Assembly (NCBI RefSeq): GCF_017592335.1
Contig: NZ_JACNMP010000020.1
Coordinates: forward strand, 1 to 61,923
Reading direction: 5' to 3'
Origin: Pseudaestuariivita rosea
GTDB lineage: Bacteria; Pseudomonadota; Alphaproteobacteria; Rhodobacterales; Rhodobacteraceae
DNA length: 61,923 bases
A program made the translations under genes and the position numbers. Positions within the stretch are counted from its first letter, which is position 1. Each line of letters starts with the position of its first letter. The notes under the pieces were generated by a model that searched no databases, was not told the DNA's origin, and worked only from the letters and a program-made list of their open reading frames with translations. Below are positions 16,680-25,810 of this stretch, one piece after another.

Positions 16680-17426
16680 TTAACGGTCCATCAACAATGG
16701 CGCCGCATCACGCAGCAGTTTTTGAACCGGGACGCGGTAACTGTCGCCATCGCGTGCATGGCGGTCCCCTTCGTGCAGAATCAGGGGGGCCAGAAGCCGC
16801 GCTGCGCTTTTCGATCCCTTCTGTGCCTGCAGAATGACCAACCGTGCCGGGCGGCCCGCGCGCGCCGCGATCGGCAAAAGGGTCATCGCCCCAACACGAT
16901 CGTCCATAGCCCACAACAGGTCTGGCAGCCGCTCAGCCCTTTGAATAAACGTCAGCCAGCCCTTGGGCTTCAGACGTTTTTTGGCGGTTTCGACCCAATC
17001 GACCAGCGGTGTATCCTGGACCCTGGCGATACTGCGGCCGGGGTCGGGGGCAGGGGTGCCGTCGGTGTAATAGGGCGGATTGGCGATGACGTGATCAAAG
17101 CTGATATTGCGCAGATCGGCGGGCATCTGCGTCAGATCACAGGTCTCAACCCGCATGTCGATGCCATTTTCAGCAGCATTTCGGCGGGTCAGATCGGCAT
17201 AGTCGCCCTGCAGCTCAACCCCGGTCAGATGCACGCCCGGCACGCGGTGGGCCAGACATAGGCTGGCGGTCCCAACCCCGCAGCCTAGCTCCAGCACATG
17301 ATCCCCCGCCTTTGCAGGCGCCGCCGCTGCCAGCAAAACCGGATCAATCCCCGCGCGATAGCCGGCTTTGGGTTGCCAGATCCGCACGGCCCCGCCCAGA
17401 AAATCATCGCAGGTCAGATCCGTCAT
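16680..17426 (-). CDS. tRNA1(Val) adenine-N6 methyltransferase-like protein
   Basis: Encodes 248 residues. It is a class I SAM-dependent methyltransferase: motif I 'VLELGCGVGTASLCLA' (about 43-58) and the catalytic NPPY of 'DHVIANPPYYTDG' (about 113) that marks N6-adenine or N5-glutamine methylases. The N-terminal 'FLGGAVRIWQPKAGYRAGID' with 'DPVLLAA' is typical of the TrmN6/YfiC family, which methylates A37 of tRNA-Val. Its start overlaps the upstream DUF2007 gene by 4 nt. Target assignment follows the family only. Confidence 0.8.
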   Translation of the reverse strand: MTDLTCDDFLGGAVRIWQPKAGYRAGIDPVLLAAAAPAKAGDHVLELGCGVGTASLCLAHRVPGVHLTGVELQGDYADLTRRNAAENGIDMRVETCDLTQMPADLRNISFDHVIANPPYYTDGTPAPDPGRSIARVQDTPLVDWVETAKKRLKPKGWLTFIQRAERLPDLLWAMDDRVGAMTLLPIAARAGRPARLVILQAQKGSKSAARLLAPLILHEGDRHARDGDSYRVPVQKLLRDAAPLLMDR

Positions 17427-17638
17427 TCCGACACGTCGATGTCATTGTCCCGCATGGCCACACTGGCGCGCCAGTGATCCTGGGTCCGCACCATCAGCCG
17501 GCGCGGCATTATGCCTATCGATCCTTCCAGAACGCTCATATTTACGTCCATTTCAAAGCAGTCTATACCCTCGCCTTCAAGAAGGGCTTTCGCGAATGCG
17601 ATGATCGTTGGATCGTTGGTGCGAAGAAGTTCTTTCAT
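17423..17638 (-). CDS. DUF2007 small protein
   Basis: Encodes 71 residues: 'MKELLRTNDPTIIAFAKALL' followed by EGEGIDCFEMDVNMS and 'RLMVRTQDHWRA'. This is the DUF2007 pattern, a small ferredoxin-like fold resembling the signal-transducing PII-type fold, function unknown. Translationally coupled (ATGA) to the tRNA methyltransferase gene. Divergent from the prenyl synthase gene, with 56 nt between starts. Confidence 0.8.
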   Translation of the reverse strand: MKELLRTNDPTIIAFAKALLEGEGIDCFEMDVNMSVLEGSIGIMPRRLMVRTQDHWRASVAMRDNDIDVSE

Positions 17639-17694
17639 AAGATCGACTTAAGGGCAGTTGGCCCACCTTGTCGAGGTCTGCTGACGGAGATGTA

Positions 17695-18696
17695 ATGAGC
17701 CTGGACGAAGCCGCAGTAAAACCACACGAACAACTCAGCGCCGTGCTGCAGGCCGATATGGCGCAGGTCAACGACCTGATCCGCGACCGTATGGCATCTG
17801 AACATGCGCCGCGCATCCCCGAGGTGACAGCCCATCTGATCGAAGCCGGGGGTAAACGGTTGCGCCCCATGCTGACGCTGGCCAGTGCCAAGATGTGCGG
17901 CTATCCGGGGCCTTATCACGTGCATCTGGCCGCCGCCGTTGAGTTCATTCACACCGCAACCCTGCTGCACGACGATGTGGTGGACGAAAGTGGCCAGCGC
18001 CGCGGGCGACCCACGGCGAACCTGCTGTGGGACAATAAATCCAGCGTTCTGGTGGGCGATTATCTGTTCGCGCGGTCCTTTCAGCTGATGGTGGAAACCG
18101 ACAATATCCGCGTGCTGAACATCCTGGCCAATGCTGCTGCAACGATTGCCGAAGGTGAAGTGCTGCAGCTGACCGCGGCGCAGAACCTGGCCACGGACGA
18201 GGCGCTGTATCTAAAGGTGATCCGCGGCAAGACGGCCGCACTTTTTTCCGCCGCGACCGAGGTCGGCGGCGTGATCTCTGGCCAGCCTGATGATCTGGTG
18301 CAGGGGTTGTTTGACTATGGTGACGCGCTGGGCATTGCGTTCCAGATCGTGGATGACTTGCTGGATTACGGCGGCCAGGCCACGGCGACCGGCAAGAACA
18401 TCGGCGACGATTTCCGCGAACGCAAGCTGACGCTGCCTGTGATCAAGGCCGTGGCCAGGGCGGATGCAGATGAACGCGCGTTTTGGTCCCGCGTGATCGA
18501 GGCCGGCGATCAACGCGACGGTGATCTGGATCATGCGCTTGACCTGCTGGCCAAACACGATGCCATGGCTAAGACGCGCAGCGATGCGATTGCCTGGACG
18601 GACAAGGCAAAATCCGCGCTGGGGCCATTGCCCGATCACGACATCAAACAGATGCTGATCGATCTGGCCGACTATGTTGTGGCGCGGGTGAACTAA
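17695..18696 (+). CDS. ispB: Long-chain polyprenyl diphosphate synthase
   Basis: Encodes 333 residues. The two aspartate-rich motifs of trans-prenyltransferases are present: LLHDDVVDESGQRRG (about residue 90) and QIVDDLLDYGG (about 218), with GGKRLRPML near residue 55. Members of this length make the octa- or decaprenyl side chain of ubiquinone from IPP; in this bacterial group Q10 is usual, so decaprenyl is likely. The start at 17695 was chosen for GACGGAGA upstream. The 3' end overlaps the convergent ispE by 4 nt, so two isoprenoid genes lie end to end. Confidence 0.9.
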   Translation: MSLDEAAVKPHEQLSAVLQADMAQVNDLIRDRMASEHAPRIPEVTAHLIEAGGKRLRPMLTLASAKMCGYPGPYHVHLAAAVEFIHTATLLHDDVVDESGQRRGRPTANLLWDNKSSVLVGDYLFARSFQLMVETDNIRVLNILANAAATIAEGEVLQLTAAQNLATDEALYLKVIRGKTAALFSAATEVGGVISGQPDDLVQGLFDYGDALGIAFQIVDDLLDYGGQATATGKNIGDDFRERKLTLPVIKAVARADADERAFWSRVIEAGDQRDGDLDHALDLLAKHDAMAKTRSDAIAWTDKAKSALGPLPDHDIKQMLIDLADYVVARVN

Positions 18697-19619
18697 GCCT
18701 CAGCTGTCGTCTTGGGCATGGCATCAGCGTGCTGATCGCCTAGACTGCACAGCTTGACCCACCACGTTTTGTGCTGCTCGCCAATCGCTTTTGCGGCCTT
18801 TTTGGCCGCTGTCTTGTTGGGATAAAGCCCAAAGCATGTGGCGCCCGACCCCGACATGCGCGCAATCAGGCAGCTTTCGGTTGCGCGCAAGCTGGACAAA
18901 ACCTGACCAATCACAGGGGCTGCACTACGCGCGGGCGGTTCAAGATCATTGCGATGTTCGCTCATCCAATCGGCCAGATCAGCGGGTTTTTTGAAATCAG
19001 GCAAGACATCCGGCATGGGCGGATTGTCTTTTTTCTCAAGCAGATAAAAGATTTTTGGCGTTGAAAGCGATACCCTGGGGTTCACCAAAACAGCCCAGAC
19101 CCGGGGCAGTCCGGCGACCGGATCAACAATTTCGCCTATCCCCCGCGCCCGACAGGGGGACGAAAAAAGGCACATGGGAATGTCGGCGCCAAGCTGCATC
19201 AGTGCTGCAGCTTCGTCTTCCAAGGTCTCGCTTAGCACATCTGTCGGGGTGTCGCCGCCCCAGAACGCCATAAGACCGCGAAAGGCTGCTGCTGCATCCG
19301 CCGATCCGCCCCCGATACCCGAGGCGGACGGCAGGTTTTTGGTCAACGTGATATGCGCCCCAAGGTCGGGCGGAAAGATCTGCGCCGTGCGCGTCACCAG
19401 ATTGTCACTGCCCGCCGACAGCCCGGCTGCTTCCGGGCCCGTAACAGTCAGCGATACACGCTGGGCCGGTTCAATCGTCAGGTCATCCCCGACCGAGCCA
19501 AAAACCACAAGGCTGTCGATCAGATGATAGCCATCATCCCGTTGCCCGGTGATATGCAGGGTCAGGTTGACCTTGGCAGGCGCAAAGACTGTGGCGGTTT
19601 TCACCGCTTTATCCAACAT
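18693..19619 (-). CDS. ispE: 4-diphosphocytidyl-2-C-methyl-D-erythritol kinase
   Basis: Encodes 308 residues. It is the GHMP kinase of the non-mevalonate (MEP) isoprenoid pathway. The N-terminal 'FAPAKVNLTLHITGQRDDGY' motif, the ATP-binding 'LPSASGIGGGSADAAAAFRG' loop and the C-terminal 'RMSGSGATCFGLYP' are all present. It follows the TPR gene on the same strand with a 20-nt gap. The C-terminal extension after 'GEQHKTWWV' is short and variable, as is normal. Confidence 0.95.
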   Translation of the reverse strand: MLDKAVKTATVFAPAKVNLTLHITGQRDDGYHLIDSLVVFGSVGDDLTIEPAQRVSLTVTGPEAAGLSAGSDNLVTRTAQIFPPDLGAHITLTKNLPSASGIGGGSADAAAAFRGLMAFWGGDTPTDVLSETLEDEAAALMQLGADIPMCLFSSPCRARGIGEIVDPVAGLPRVWAVLVNPRVSLSTPKIFYLLEKKDNPPMPDVLPDFKKPADLADWMSEHRNDLEPPARSAAPVIGQVLSSLRATESCLIARMSGSGATCFGLYPNKTAAKKAAKAIGEQHKTWWVKLCSLGDQHADAMPKTTAEA

Positions 19620-19639
19620 GGCCCGCCGTCAATACAGGA

Positions 19640-21340
19640 TCAGTTCTGTTCGTTCGCCATTTGCAGCGGTTCTGCGCCTTCTTCGGCCAGAACGGCATCA
19701 AGGCCGATGGACAGTTTACGACGAATGCGTGTTGCATCCTCAGCCTCCGGGTCGAAAGACAGGGCACGGTGCCATTGGAATTCGGCCTCAGTATAACGAC
19801 CCACGGCCCAGTAAACATCCCCCAGATGATCATTCACAATGGGGTCCGTCGGCATCAGTTCGGCCGCGCGTTCCATCTGCACGACCGCCTCGTCAAAACG
19901 GCCAAGATGGTAAAGCGCCCAGCCCAGACTGTCGATGATATACCCGCTGTCGGGGCGTGCCTTGGCGGCGGTTTGGATCATCTCAAGCGCTTCATCCAGC
20001 TTGATCTGCTTTTCGACCAGCGAATAGCCCAGATAGTTCAATACCTGCGGCTGATTGGGGTTCAATTCCAGCGCCTTGCGGAAATCGGCCTCGGCCTCAT
20101 CCCACATATCCAGACGTTCGTGGCTGACACCGCGGGCATAGAACATGAACCAGTTCGACCGCGTTGGTTCCGTCGTCAAATCCATCGCCTGGCTATAGGC
20201 GGCAACGGCATCGCCAAAGCGGTCCATGCCGCGCAGGGTGTCGCCCAGGCTGACGTGAACCATTGGCACATCGCCGTGGCTTTTGGTCAGCTGTTTCAGG
20301 ATTTCAATCGCTGTATCATCCCGCCCGGCGCGCTGCATCGCTTCGGCGCGGCCAAGTTCGGCTGAATAAAACGCCGGGTGTTCACGCGGAACACGGTCAT
20401 AGGTTTCCGTGGCCAGTTTGAAAAGTTCCAGCTTTTCAAGCAGATCTGCCGACATCAGGATCGCGTCCACATGATCATCGCGCAGATGCTCGGCCGCACG
20501 GCTGTAAAGCAGTGTGTATTCTTCGGACGCATCGCCAGATAGGGCAGCAGCGACGGAATAAAACACCTCGGACAGGCCATCGCGGGCGGTGGCGGCATGG
20601 GTGAACTCAAGCGTCTGACCCGTGGCCAGAGTATCACGCATCGCGCGCAGGCCAGGGTCAAGGTTGGCGCCAAAAAGATCATCCAGCATGGCGATCGCAT
20701 CATCGTTGCGGTCCAGATGGCTTAGCACCTGGGCGTGGGCCATGATGCCGCGGCGTGTCTTGTGCAGCGGCCCGGCCTGTTCACCGGAAAACAACAGCTC
20801 TGCTGCCTCAAAATCACCAACGGACGCCAACGCCAGCGATTTATGATACATTGCAAAGCTGCGCAGGCCCGCTGACCCACCAATTTTGTCAAAAAGTCCA
20901 ATCGCCTCAGAGGTTTGGCCATTGCCCAAAGTCGCCCAGGCCGTGATCAGACCATCGACCAGCGGCCCGATCTTGCGGCCGTTTTCGATGCCCGTGATCA
21001 GATTGGCATATTCACCCTTGGTCGACAGATCGACCGTCAGCGCGATATGCGCGACCTGGCTTTGCGCATCCAGCGCTTCCATTTCCCGGGCAATCGTCGC
21101 AGCCTTGTCAAACTGACCAAGCCGGACAAAGGCGGTGATGGCATCGTCCATCAGTTCAGGATTAGACGGGTCCTGCAGCAGCGCCTGCACATAAAACCGG
21201 GCTGCACTTTCATAGTCTTTGTTCAGGCTTGCGTGCCGGGCCGACAGATAAGCGCCGGGCAAAGTATCCGCGACAACAGGAACACTGGGTAACAGGCCGA
21301 TCGTGGCCATAGCAAAAATGCGGAAAGGACGTAGTGGCAC
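19640..21340 (-). CDS. Exported TPR-repeat protein
   Basis: Encodes 566 residues with a signal peptide (hydrophobic core about 8-22, 'VPVVADTL') and TPR repeats along most of its length. The clearest are in the last third, 'AEADFRKALELNPNQPQVLN' and 'AVVQMERAAELMPTDPIVND'. TPR proteins of this size are periplasmic or outer-membrane scaffolds; this one is regularly found before ispE in Rhodobacterales, with no assigned function. It probably starts the transcript that includes ispE. Confidence 0.8.
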   Translation of the reverse strand: MPLRPFRIFAMATIGLLPSVPVVADTLPGAYLSARHASLNKDYESAARFYVQALLQDPSNPELMDDAITAFVRLGQFDKAATIAREMEALDAQSQVAHIALTVDLSTKGEYANLITGIENGRKIGPLVDGLITAWATLGNGQTSEAIGLFDKIGGSAGLRSFAMYHKSLALASVGDFEAAELLFSGEQAGPLHKTRRGIMAHAQVLSHLDRNDDAIAMLDDLFGANLDPGLRAMRDTLATGQTLEFTHAATARDGLSEVFYSVAAALSGDASEEYTLLYSRAAEHLRDDHVDAILMSADLLEKLELFKLATETYDRVPREHPAFYSAELGRAEAMQRAGRDDTAIEILKQLTKSHGDVPMVHVSLGDTLRGMDRFGDAVAAYSQAMDLTTEPTRSNWFMFYARGVSHERLDMWDEAEADFRKALELNPNQPQVLNYLGYSLVEKQIKLDEALEMIQTAAKARPDSGYIIDSLGWALYHLGRFDEAVVQMERAAELMPTDPIVNDHLGDVYWAVGRYTEAEFQWHRALSFDPEAEDATRIRRKLSIGLDAVLAEEGAEPLQMANEQN

Positions 21341-21437
21341 CAGAAGCCTCCTTTGAACTGCTTGGATGTAGGCTAGTCAGCGATTCTTCTGCCTACAATC
21401 CTTGCAGTTCAACAAAGGCGTGAATGTGTCTTCAATC

Positions 21438-23090
21438 TTACATATTTGGGTAATTTGGCCCGTCGCCCCCCTGGGGTGTTGCCCAATTTATGTTCTGACT
21501 GGGGTCTTTTATATCACAAGTTTTACAGTGTACGCAGTTTTGGAAGTTGATGACAAAGCGTGTGTCCTTGCCCTCTTCCTCGACGAACTCATAGACACCG
21601 GCCGGGCAATAACGTGCCGAGGGGCCTGCGTATTTCGGCAGGTTTATGTTCACCGGGATCGACGGATCAAGCAGCTTCAGATGCGCAGGCTGGCTTTCTT
21701 CGTGATTGGTCATCGAATAACTGACGTTGGTCAGCCGGTCGAAACTCAGCACACCGTCGGGTTTGGGATAGTCGATTTCCTTGTGATCCTTGGCCAGCCC
21801 CGTCGCCTCGGCGTCCGACTTGCCGTGTTTCAGCGTGCCAAGCAGCGAAAATCCGAACAGGTTGTTCGTCCACATATCAAACCCGCCAACGGCCAGCGAC
21901 GCGGTTAGCCCGAATTTCGACCACAGCGGTTTTACATTGCGCACGCGCTTCAAGTCCTTGGCAATCGGACCGGTGCGCAGGCTGGTTTCATAGGCGTCCA
22001 GCGTATCACCGGCGCGACCCGCCTTGATCGCCTCATGCGCAGCCTCGGCCGCGGCAATACCCGACAACATCGCGTTATGGTTCCCCTTGATCCGCGGCAC
22101 ATTGACCAGACCGGCGGAACATCCCAGCAGAGCGCCACCAGGGAAGGCCACCTGAGGGATCGACTGCCAGCCGCCCTCGGAAATCGCGCGCGCACCGTAA
22201 GCCACGCGCTTGCCGCCTTTTAGCAACTCGGCCACCATCGGATGATGCTTGAACCGCTGGAATTCCATATAGGGGAACAGATGCGGGTTTTCGTAGTTCA
22301 GATGCACCACGAAACCCACGTAAACCTGATTGTTGCCCAGATGATAAATGAACGACCCGCCACCGGCGTTGCCACCCAAAGGCCAGCCCATCGTATGGGT
22401 CACAGTGCCTTCGCTATGCTTTTCGGGGTCGATTTCCCAAATTTCTTTCATGCCCAGCCCGAATTTCTGCGGCTCGGCGTCCTTGGCCAGATCGAACTTG
22501 GCCATGACCTGCTTTGACAGTGACCCGCGCACGCCTTCGGACAGGAAGACATATTTGCCGTGCAGCTCCATCCCTGGCTCATATCCGTCAGACGGCGTGC
22601 CGTCGGCGTTCAGGCCAAACTCACCGGCAACCACGCCCTTCACACTGCCATCCTCGGCATAAACCAGTTCCGAACAGGCCATACCGGGGAAAATCTCGAC
22701 CCCCAGGCCCTCGGCCTGTTCTGCCATCCAACGACAGACGTTGCCCATGCTGACGATATAGTTGCCGTGGTTGTTCATCAGCGGTGGCATCAAGACATTC
22801 GGGATGCGCATCTGACCGGCTTCGCCCAACATATAAAAGTTGTCTTTCTTGACGGGCACGGTAATCGGGGCGCCCTTGTCCTTCCAATCGGGGATCAGCG
22901 CATCCAGACCGCTGGGGTCCAGCACCGCACCCGACAGAATATGCGCGCCCACCTCGGACCCCTTTTCCAACACGACCACGTCCAGGCTGTCATCCAGCTG
23001 CTTCAGCTTGATCGCGGCAGACAGGCCCGCGGGGCCGGCACCGACGATGACAACGTCATATTCCATGGTTTCGCGTTCGACTTCGGCCAT
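21438..23090 (-). CDS. Electron transfer flavoprotein-ubiquinone oxidoreductase
   Basis: Encodes 550 residues from the ATG at 23090; a longer frame from 23189 is unlikely because AGGAGAG lies just before 23090 and the FAD motif is then correctly placed. It moves electrons from ETF (fatty-acid and amino-acid oxidation) to ubiquinone at the inner membrane. The FAD motif 'VIVGAGPAGLSAAIKL' is near residue 12. The C-terminus holds the 4Fe-4S site: Cys in 'RYCPAGVYEF', then 'NCVHCKTCDIKDP'. The ending 'INWATPQGGDGPNYPNM' is invariant in the family. Confidence 0.95.
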   Translation of the reverse strand: MAEVERETMEYDVVIVGAGPAGLSAAIKLKQLDDSLDVVVLEKGSEVGAHILSGAVLDPSGLDALIPDWKDKGAPITVPVKKDNFYMLGEAGQMRIPNVLMPPLMNNHGNYIVSMGNVCRWMAEQAEGLGVEIFPGMACSELVYAEDGSVKGVVAGEFGLNADGTPSDGYEPGMELHGKYVFLSEGVRGSLSKQVMAKFDLAKDAEPQKFGLGMKEIWEIDPEKHSEGTVTHTMGWPLGGNAGGGSFIYHLGNNQVYVGFVVHLNYENPHLFPYMEFQRFKHHPMVAELLKGGKRVAYGARAISEGGWQSIPQVAFPGGALLGCSAGLVNVPRIKGNHNAMLSGIAAAEAAHEAIKAGRAGDTLDAYETSLRTGPIAKDLKRVRNVKPLWSKFGLTASLAVGGFDMWTNNLFGFSLLGTLKHGKSDAEATGLAKDHKEIDYPKPDGVLSFDRLTNVSYSMTNHEESQPAHLKLLDPSIPVNINLPKYAGPSARYCPAGVYEFVEEEGKDTRFVINFQNCVHCKTCDIKDPSQNINWATPQGGDGPNYPNM

Positions 23091-23332
23091 TGTGGCTCTC
23101 CTCTTGGGCGTGGCTCTTTGTGTCTTCGCGACGTGGTATCGTGAAGCCTTTCGCACGGTCAATTGTGACACAGCGTTATATGGATGCAATCCGGCCTATG
23201 GCAGCGCTTTACAACCGATCTGCGACATTATATCCGCATTTCTCTTGCAATCGCTGGCCCACTGCGTTTGTCTGAACTGATCATAAAGATGCGAGTTATC
23301 GTTTTAATTCGAGTAGCCACAGAAGTCAGCCC

Positions 23333-23803
23333 ATGGAAAAGATACCTTTGACCCGTGCGGGCCACACCCGCCTTGATGAAGAATTGAAGCGCCTGAAAAC
23401 GGTCGAACGCCCGGCTGTGATCAAGGCCATCGCCGAGGCACGTGAACATGGTGATTTGTCCGAAAACGCCGAATACCACGCCGCCCGCGAAAAACAGAGC
23501 TTTATCGAAGGCCGCGTAAAAGAGCTTGAATCCATCCTGGGCCGTGCAGACGTGATCGATCCGTCGAAGATGTCCGGTCCCATCAAATTCGGTGCGACCG
23601 TGACGCTGGTGGACGAAGACACCGAAGAAGAAAAGACCTATCAGATCGTCGGCGAACCCGAAGCCGACATCGAAAAGGGTCTTTTGAACATAAAATCGCC
23701 GCTCGCACGTGCCCTGATCGGCAAGGATGAGGGCGATAGCATCGAAGTCCGCACACCCGGTGGTGACCGCGCCTATGAAGTGGTAAGCGTCGCGTATTCT
23801 TGA
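23333..23803 (+). CDS. greA: Transcription elongation factor GreA
   Basis: Encodes 156 residues. It rescues backtracked RNA polymerase by stimulating transcript cleavage. The N-terminal coiled coil contains the acidic tip '[18 protein letters not shown]' (about 37-54), and the C-terminal FKBP-like domain contains '[20 protein letters not shown]'. Length is typical. It is followed 17 nt later by a membrane-protein gene on the same strand. Confidence 0.97.
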   Translation: MEKIPLTRAGHTRLDEELKRLKTVERPAVIKAIAEAREHGDLSENAEYHAAREKQSFIEGRVKELESILGRADVIDPSKMSGPIKFGATVTLVDEDTEEEKTYQIVGEPEADIEKGLLNIKSPLARALIGKDEGDSIEVRTPGGDRAYEVVSVAYS

Positions 23804-23820
23804 CGTGATTAAAGGCTGCC

Positions 23821-24789
23821 ATGGCGCATTCGGATAAAACGCCACTTATCCTGACGGACCCACCCAAGCCCAAGCTGATCACCTCGACCGAGGTGATCGC
23901 AGGTGCGCTGAGTGCTGTTTGGCTGGTGGCCTCGACCATCTTTTTCATCGCGCTCAAACCCGATACCAGCGTCTTGGGCGTCTTGGGCGTTCTGATGATC
24001 GTGCTGTCAGTTCTGTTGCCGATTGCGATGATCTGGGTGGCGGCATCGGCCGCGCGGTCCTTGCGGATCGTCCGCGAAGAAAGCGAACTGATGCGCCAGA
24101 TGATGGACGGCATGCGCCAGAACTACATCAAACAGCAACAAAGCGGCGGCATGGTCGTCAAACCTGCCGCCCAACCCATCGCCGCGATTGCCAAAGCCAA
24201 TGAACCGGCAGCTGCGCCGGAAGACCCCGTCGCCTTTTCGTCGGCCCGTGCCCACAATGGCGAAGAACCGGCGCAGTCCAGTCTGGCCTTCGACGGGCAT
24301 CAAAACCACGACATCGCGCCCCTGCCGACCGAGGATCTGATCCGCGCGCTTCATTTCCCCGAAACAACCGATGATGCTGTGGGCTTTGCCTCGCTGCGCC
24401 GTGCTATGAAACATCCCGGCAGCAAAAAGCTGGTGCAATCCGCGCAGGATATGCTGACCCTGCTTAGTCAGGAAGGCATCTATATGGATGACCTGTCCTA
24501 TGACCGCGCGCGGCCCGACCTTTGGCGCCGTTTTGCGCAGGGCGAACGCGGCCCGATGATGTCGGCCCTGGGCGGCGTGCATGACCGGTCGTCTCTGGCC
24601 CTGGCTGCCCAACGCATGCGCGACGACGCGATCTTCCGCGACGCGGCACACCACTTCCTGCGCCTGTTCGACAAGATGCTCAACAGTTTCGAACCTGATG
24701 CCTCAGACGCCGAAATCGACCGGTTCACGACGACCCGAACCGCGGTGGCCTTTATGCTGTTGGGCCGCGTGACCGGGATTTTCAGCTAG
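23821..24789 (+). CDS. Conserved hypothetical membrane protein
   Basis: Encodes 322 residues. Two membrane helices near the N-terminus (about 24-44 and 50-74) are followed by a short coiled coil (SLRIVREESELMRQMMDGM), a Pro/Ala-rich linker to about residue 165, and a C-terminal helical domain (about 175-322: 'RALHFPETTDDAVGFASLRR', 'MLTLLSQEGIYMDDLSYDR'). I recognise the architecture as conserved in roseobacters but know no function. It is probably co-transcribed with greA, and the GC-rich repeat at 24832 follows its stop. Confidence 0.75.
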   Translation: MAHSDKTPLILTDPPKPKLITSTEVIAGALSAVWLVASTIFFIALKPDTSVLGVLGVLMIVLSVLLPIAMIWVAASAARSLRIVREESELMRQMMDGMRQNYIKQQQSGGMVVKPAAQPIAAIAKANEPAAAPEDPVAFSSARAHNGEEPAQSSLAFDGHQNHDIAPLPTEDLIRALHFPETTDDAVGFASLRRAMKHPGSKKLVQSAQDMLTLLSQEGIYMDDLSYDRARPDLWRRFAQGERGPMMSALGGVHDRSSLALAAQRMRDDAIFRDAAHHFLRLFDKMLNSFEPDASDAEIDRFTTTRTAVAFMLLGRVTGIFS

Positions 24790-24831
24790 AGTGCGGTTTT
24801 GGAAATCTGCGTTGTGGATACTACGAAAGCA

Positions 24832-24919
24832 GGGCAGCGACCGGCCCGAGGGTGGGTGCTAAAAGCGCCCGCCCTGGGGGGCGGGTCGGGCGCTGCCCGG
24901 TGGTGCCCACCGGGCGGGA
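24832..24919 (+). repeat. Dispersed GC-rich palindromic repeat, copy 2
   Basis: 88 nt. The outer stem GGGCAGCG...CGCTGCCC encloses an inner GCGCCCGCCC / GGGCGGGTCGGGCGC hairpin and is followed by a second hairpin CCCGGTGG-TGC-CCACCGGG. Closely similar copies lie at 30314-30397 and, inverted, 32260-32341, with a divergent one at 1887-2001. It starts 43 nt after the stop of the upstream gene. Open frames that run through it are artefacts of its low-complexity GC-rich sequence. Confidence 0.8.
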
Positions 24920-25300
24920 TGATTGGACAAAGCGTTTCGGGCTTTAAGGACGCCGTTATCGAGATGCCCACGCGACAAGGTTAAAAAACCGTTAGTAGCG
25001 GCTCGAAAAGGTTAACATCGATTGTTTATGAAGTAACTCTACCCAAACCGTCCGCCTTGACGCACCCGTCCGCAACGGAAGAATCGTACAAACACCGTTT
25101 TCAGTTCGTACAAAACCTGCGTACAAAACGTACGAATTGTCACAAACGCGGTTCGCCGAGGGGCCAAAAGCACCGAAAATGTGCAATTTGCACATCTATT
25201 TTTAAGCAAAATTCCGATCGAACGGGCCGTTAACTTTCGTGACGTTGCGGCGCAAAATGCTCTAACCGATGAAAGCCCTGCTTTTACTGGAAAAATCGGC
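24920..25300. other. Intergenic region with iterated CGTACAAA motifs
   Basis: No gene seen. Between the repeat and the 25301 gene there is a stretch with four GTAC-centred motifs: CGTACAAA at 25085-25092, 25107-25114 and 25120-25127, and CGTACGAA at 25129-25136. Spacing falls from 22 to 13 to 9 nt. These could be binding sites for a regulator or simple chance repetition. The region is AT-richer than the coding sequence on either side. Confidence 0.4.
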
Positions 25301-25672
25301 CTATTGGCGGCTGGACAGATAATCGATGGTAGCCAGCAACGCCGAAAGCAGTGCATGGGATAAAACCTTGCCGCGGCCGCTTCCGATAAACTCGTCATTG
25401 TCCTGCGACGACGACTGCCGCAAAGTGCATCGCCACTGCCCGTTCGGCTCGGTCGCCTTGCCTGTGATCCAAATGGTCCAGCCGGGCACAACATCGTCGA
25501 TCAGGTGCAAAACCGCATCGGATGATTTGACATGATCCACCGTGATCGGACCGTCTGAACCATCGCCCACACGGTTCTGCATCATGAACGCAACGGCATC
25601 AGGCAGGTTGGTTGCATCATGTTGTTCGGCTTTTTCCAGACGATCACGGATATCTGCTAGGTCGACGGCCAT
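25301..25672 (-). CDS. Conserved hypothetical protein, 123 aa
   Basis: Encodes 123 residues; AAGGGA precedes the ATG at 25672. The N-terminal third is helical (DLADIRDRLEKAEQHDATNL). The rest alternates strands and a final helix: 'VPGWTIWITGKATEPNGQWR' then 'CTLRQSSSQDNDEFIGSGRG' and 'SHALLSALLATIDYL'. The pattern 'GQWRCTLR...DEFIGSGRG...ALLSALL' recalls small ABA-sandwich proteins of phage and roseobacter origin, but the match is by memory only. It stands alone, divergent from the PEP synthase gene. Confidence 0.65.
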   Translation of the reverse strand: MAVDLADIRDRLEKAEQHDATNLPDAVAFMMQNRVGDGSDGPITVDHVKSSDAVLHLIDDVVPGWTIWITGKATEPNGQWRCTLRQSSSQDNDEFIGSGRGKVLSHALLSALLATIDYLSSRQ

Positions 25673-25810
25673 GGGAATCCCTTTTTATAACTCCAATCCC
25701 TTGTTTTAAATGATTAATGCACCGGCGGTCTGCCGACCTTGATTTGTGTCAACGCCCCGAAGGATAGCGCAACCTAGGGTTCAACAAGGACTGATTAGAG
25801 GGGGATTCTC

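Noticed and set aside
25085-25136. CGTACAAA motifs considered as a CRISPR or origin iteron array
   Set aside because: Spacing is irregular and short and there are no spacers or cas genes; no dnaA, rep or partition gene is nearby. Kept only as a possible regulatory cluster.
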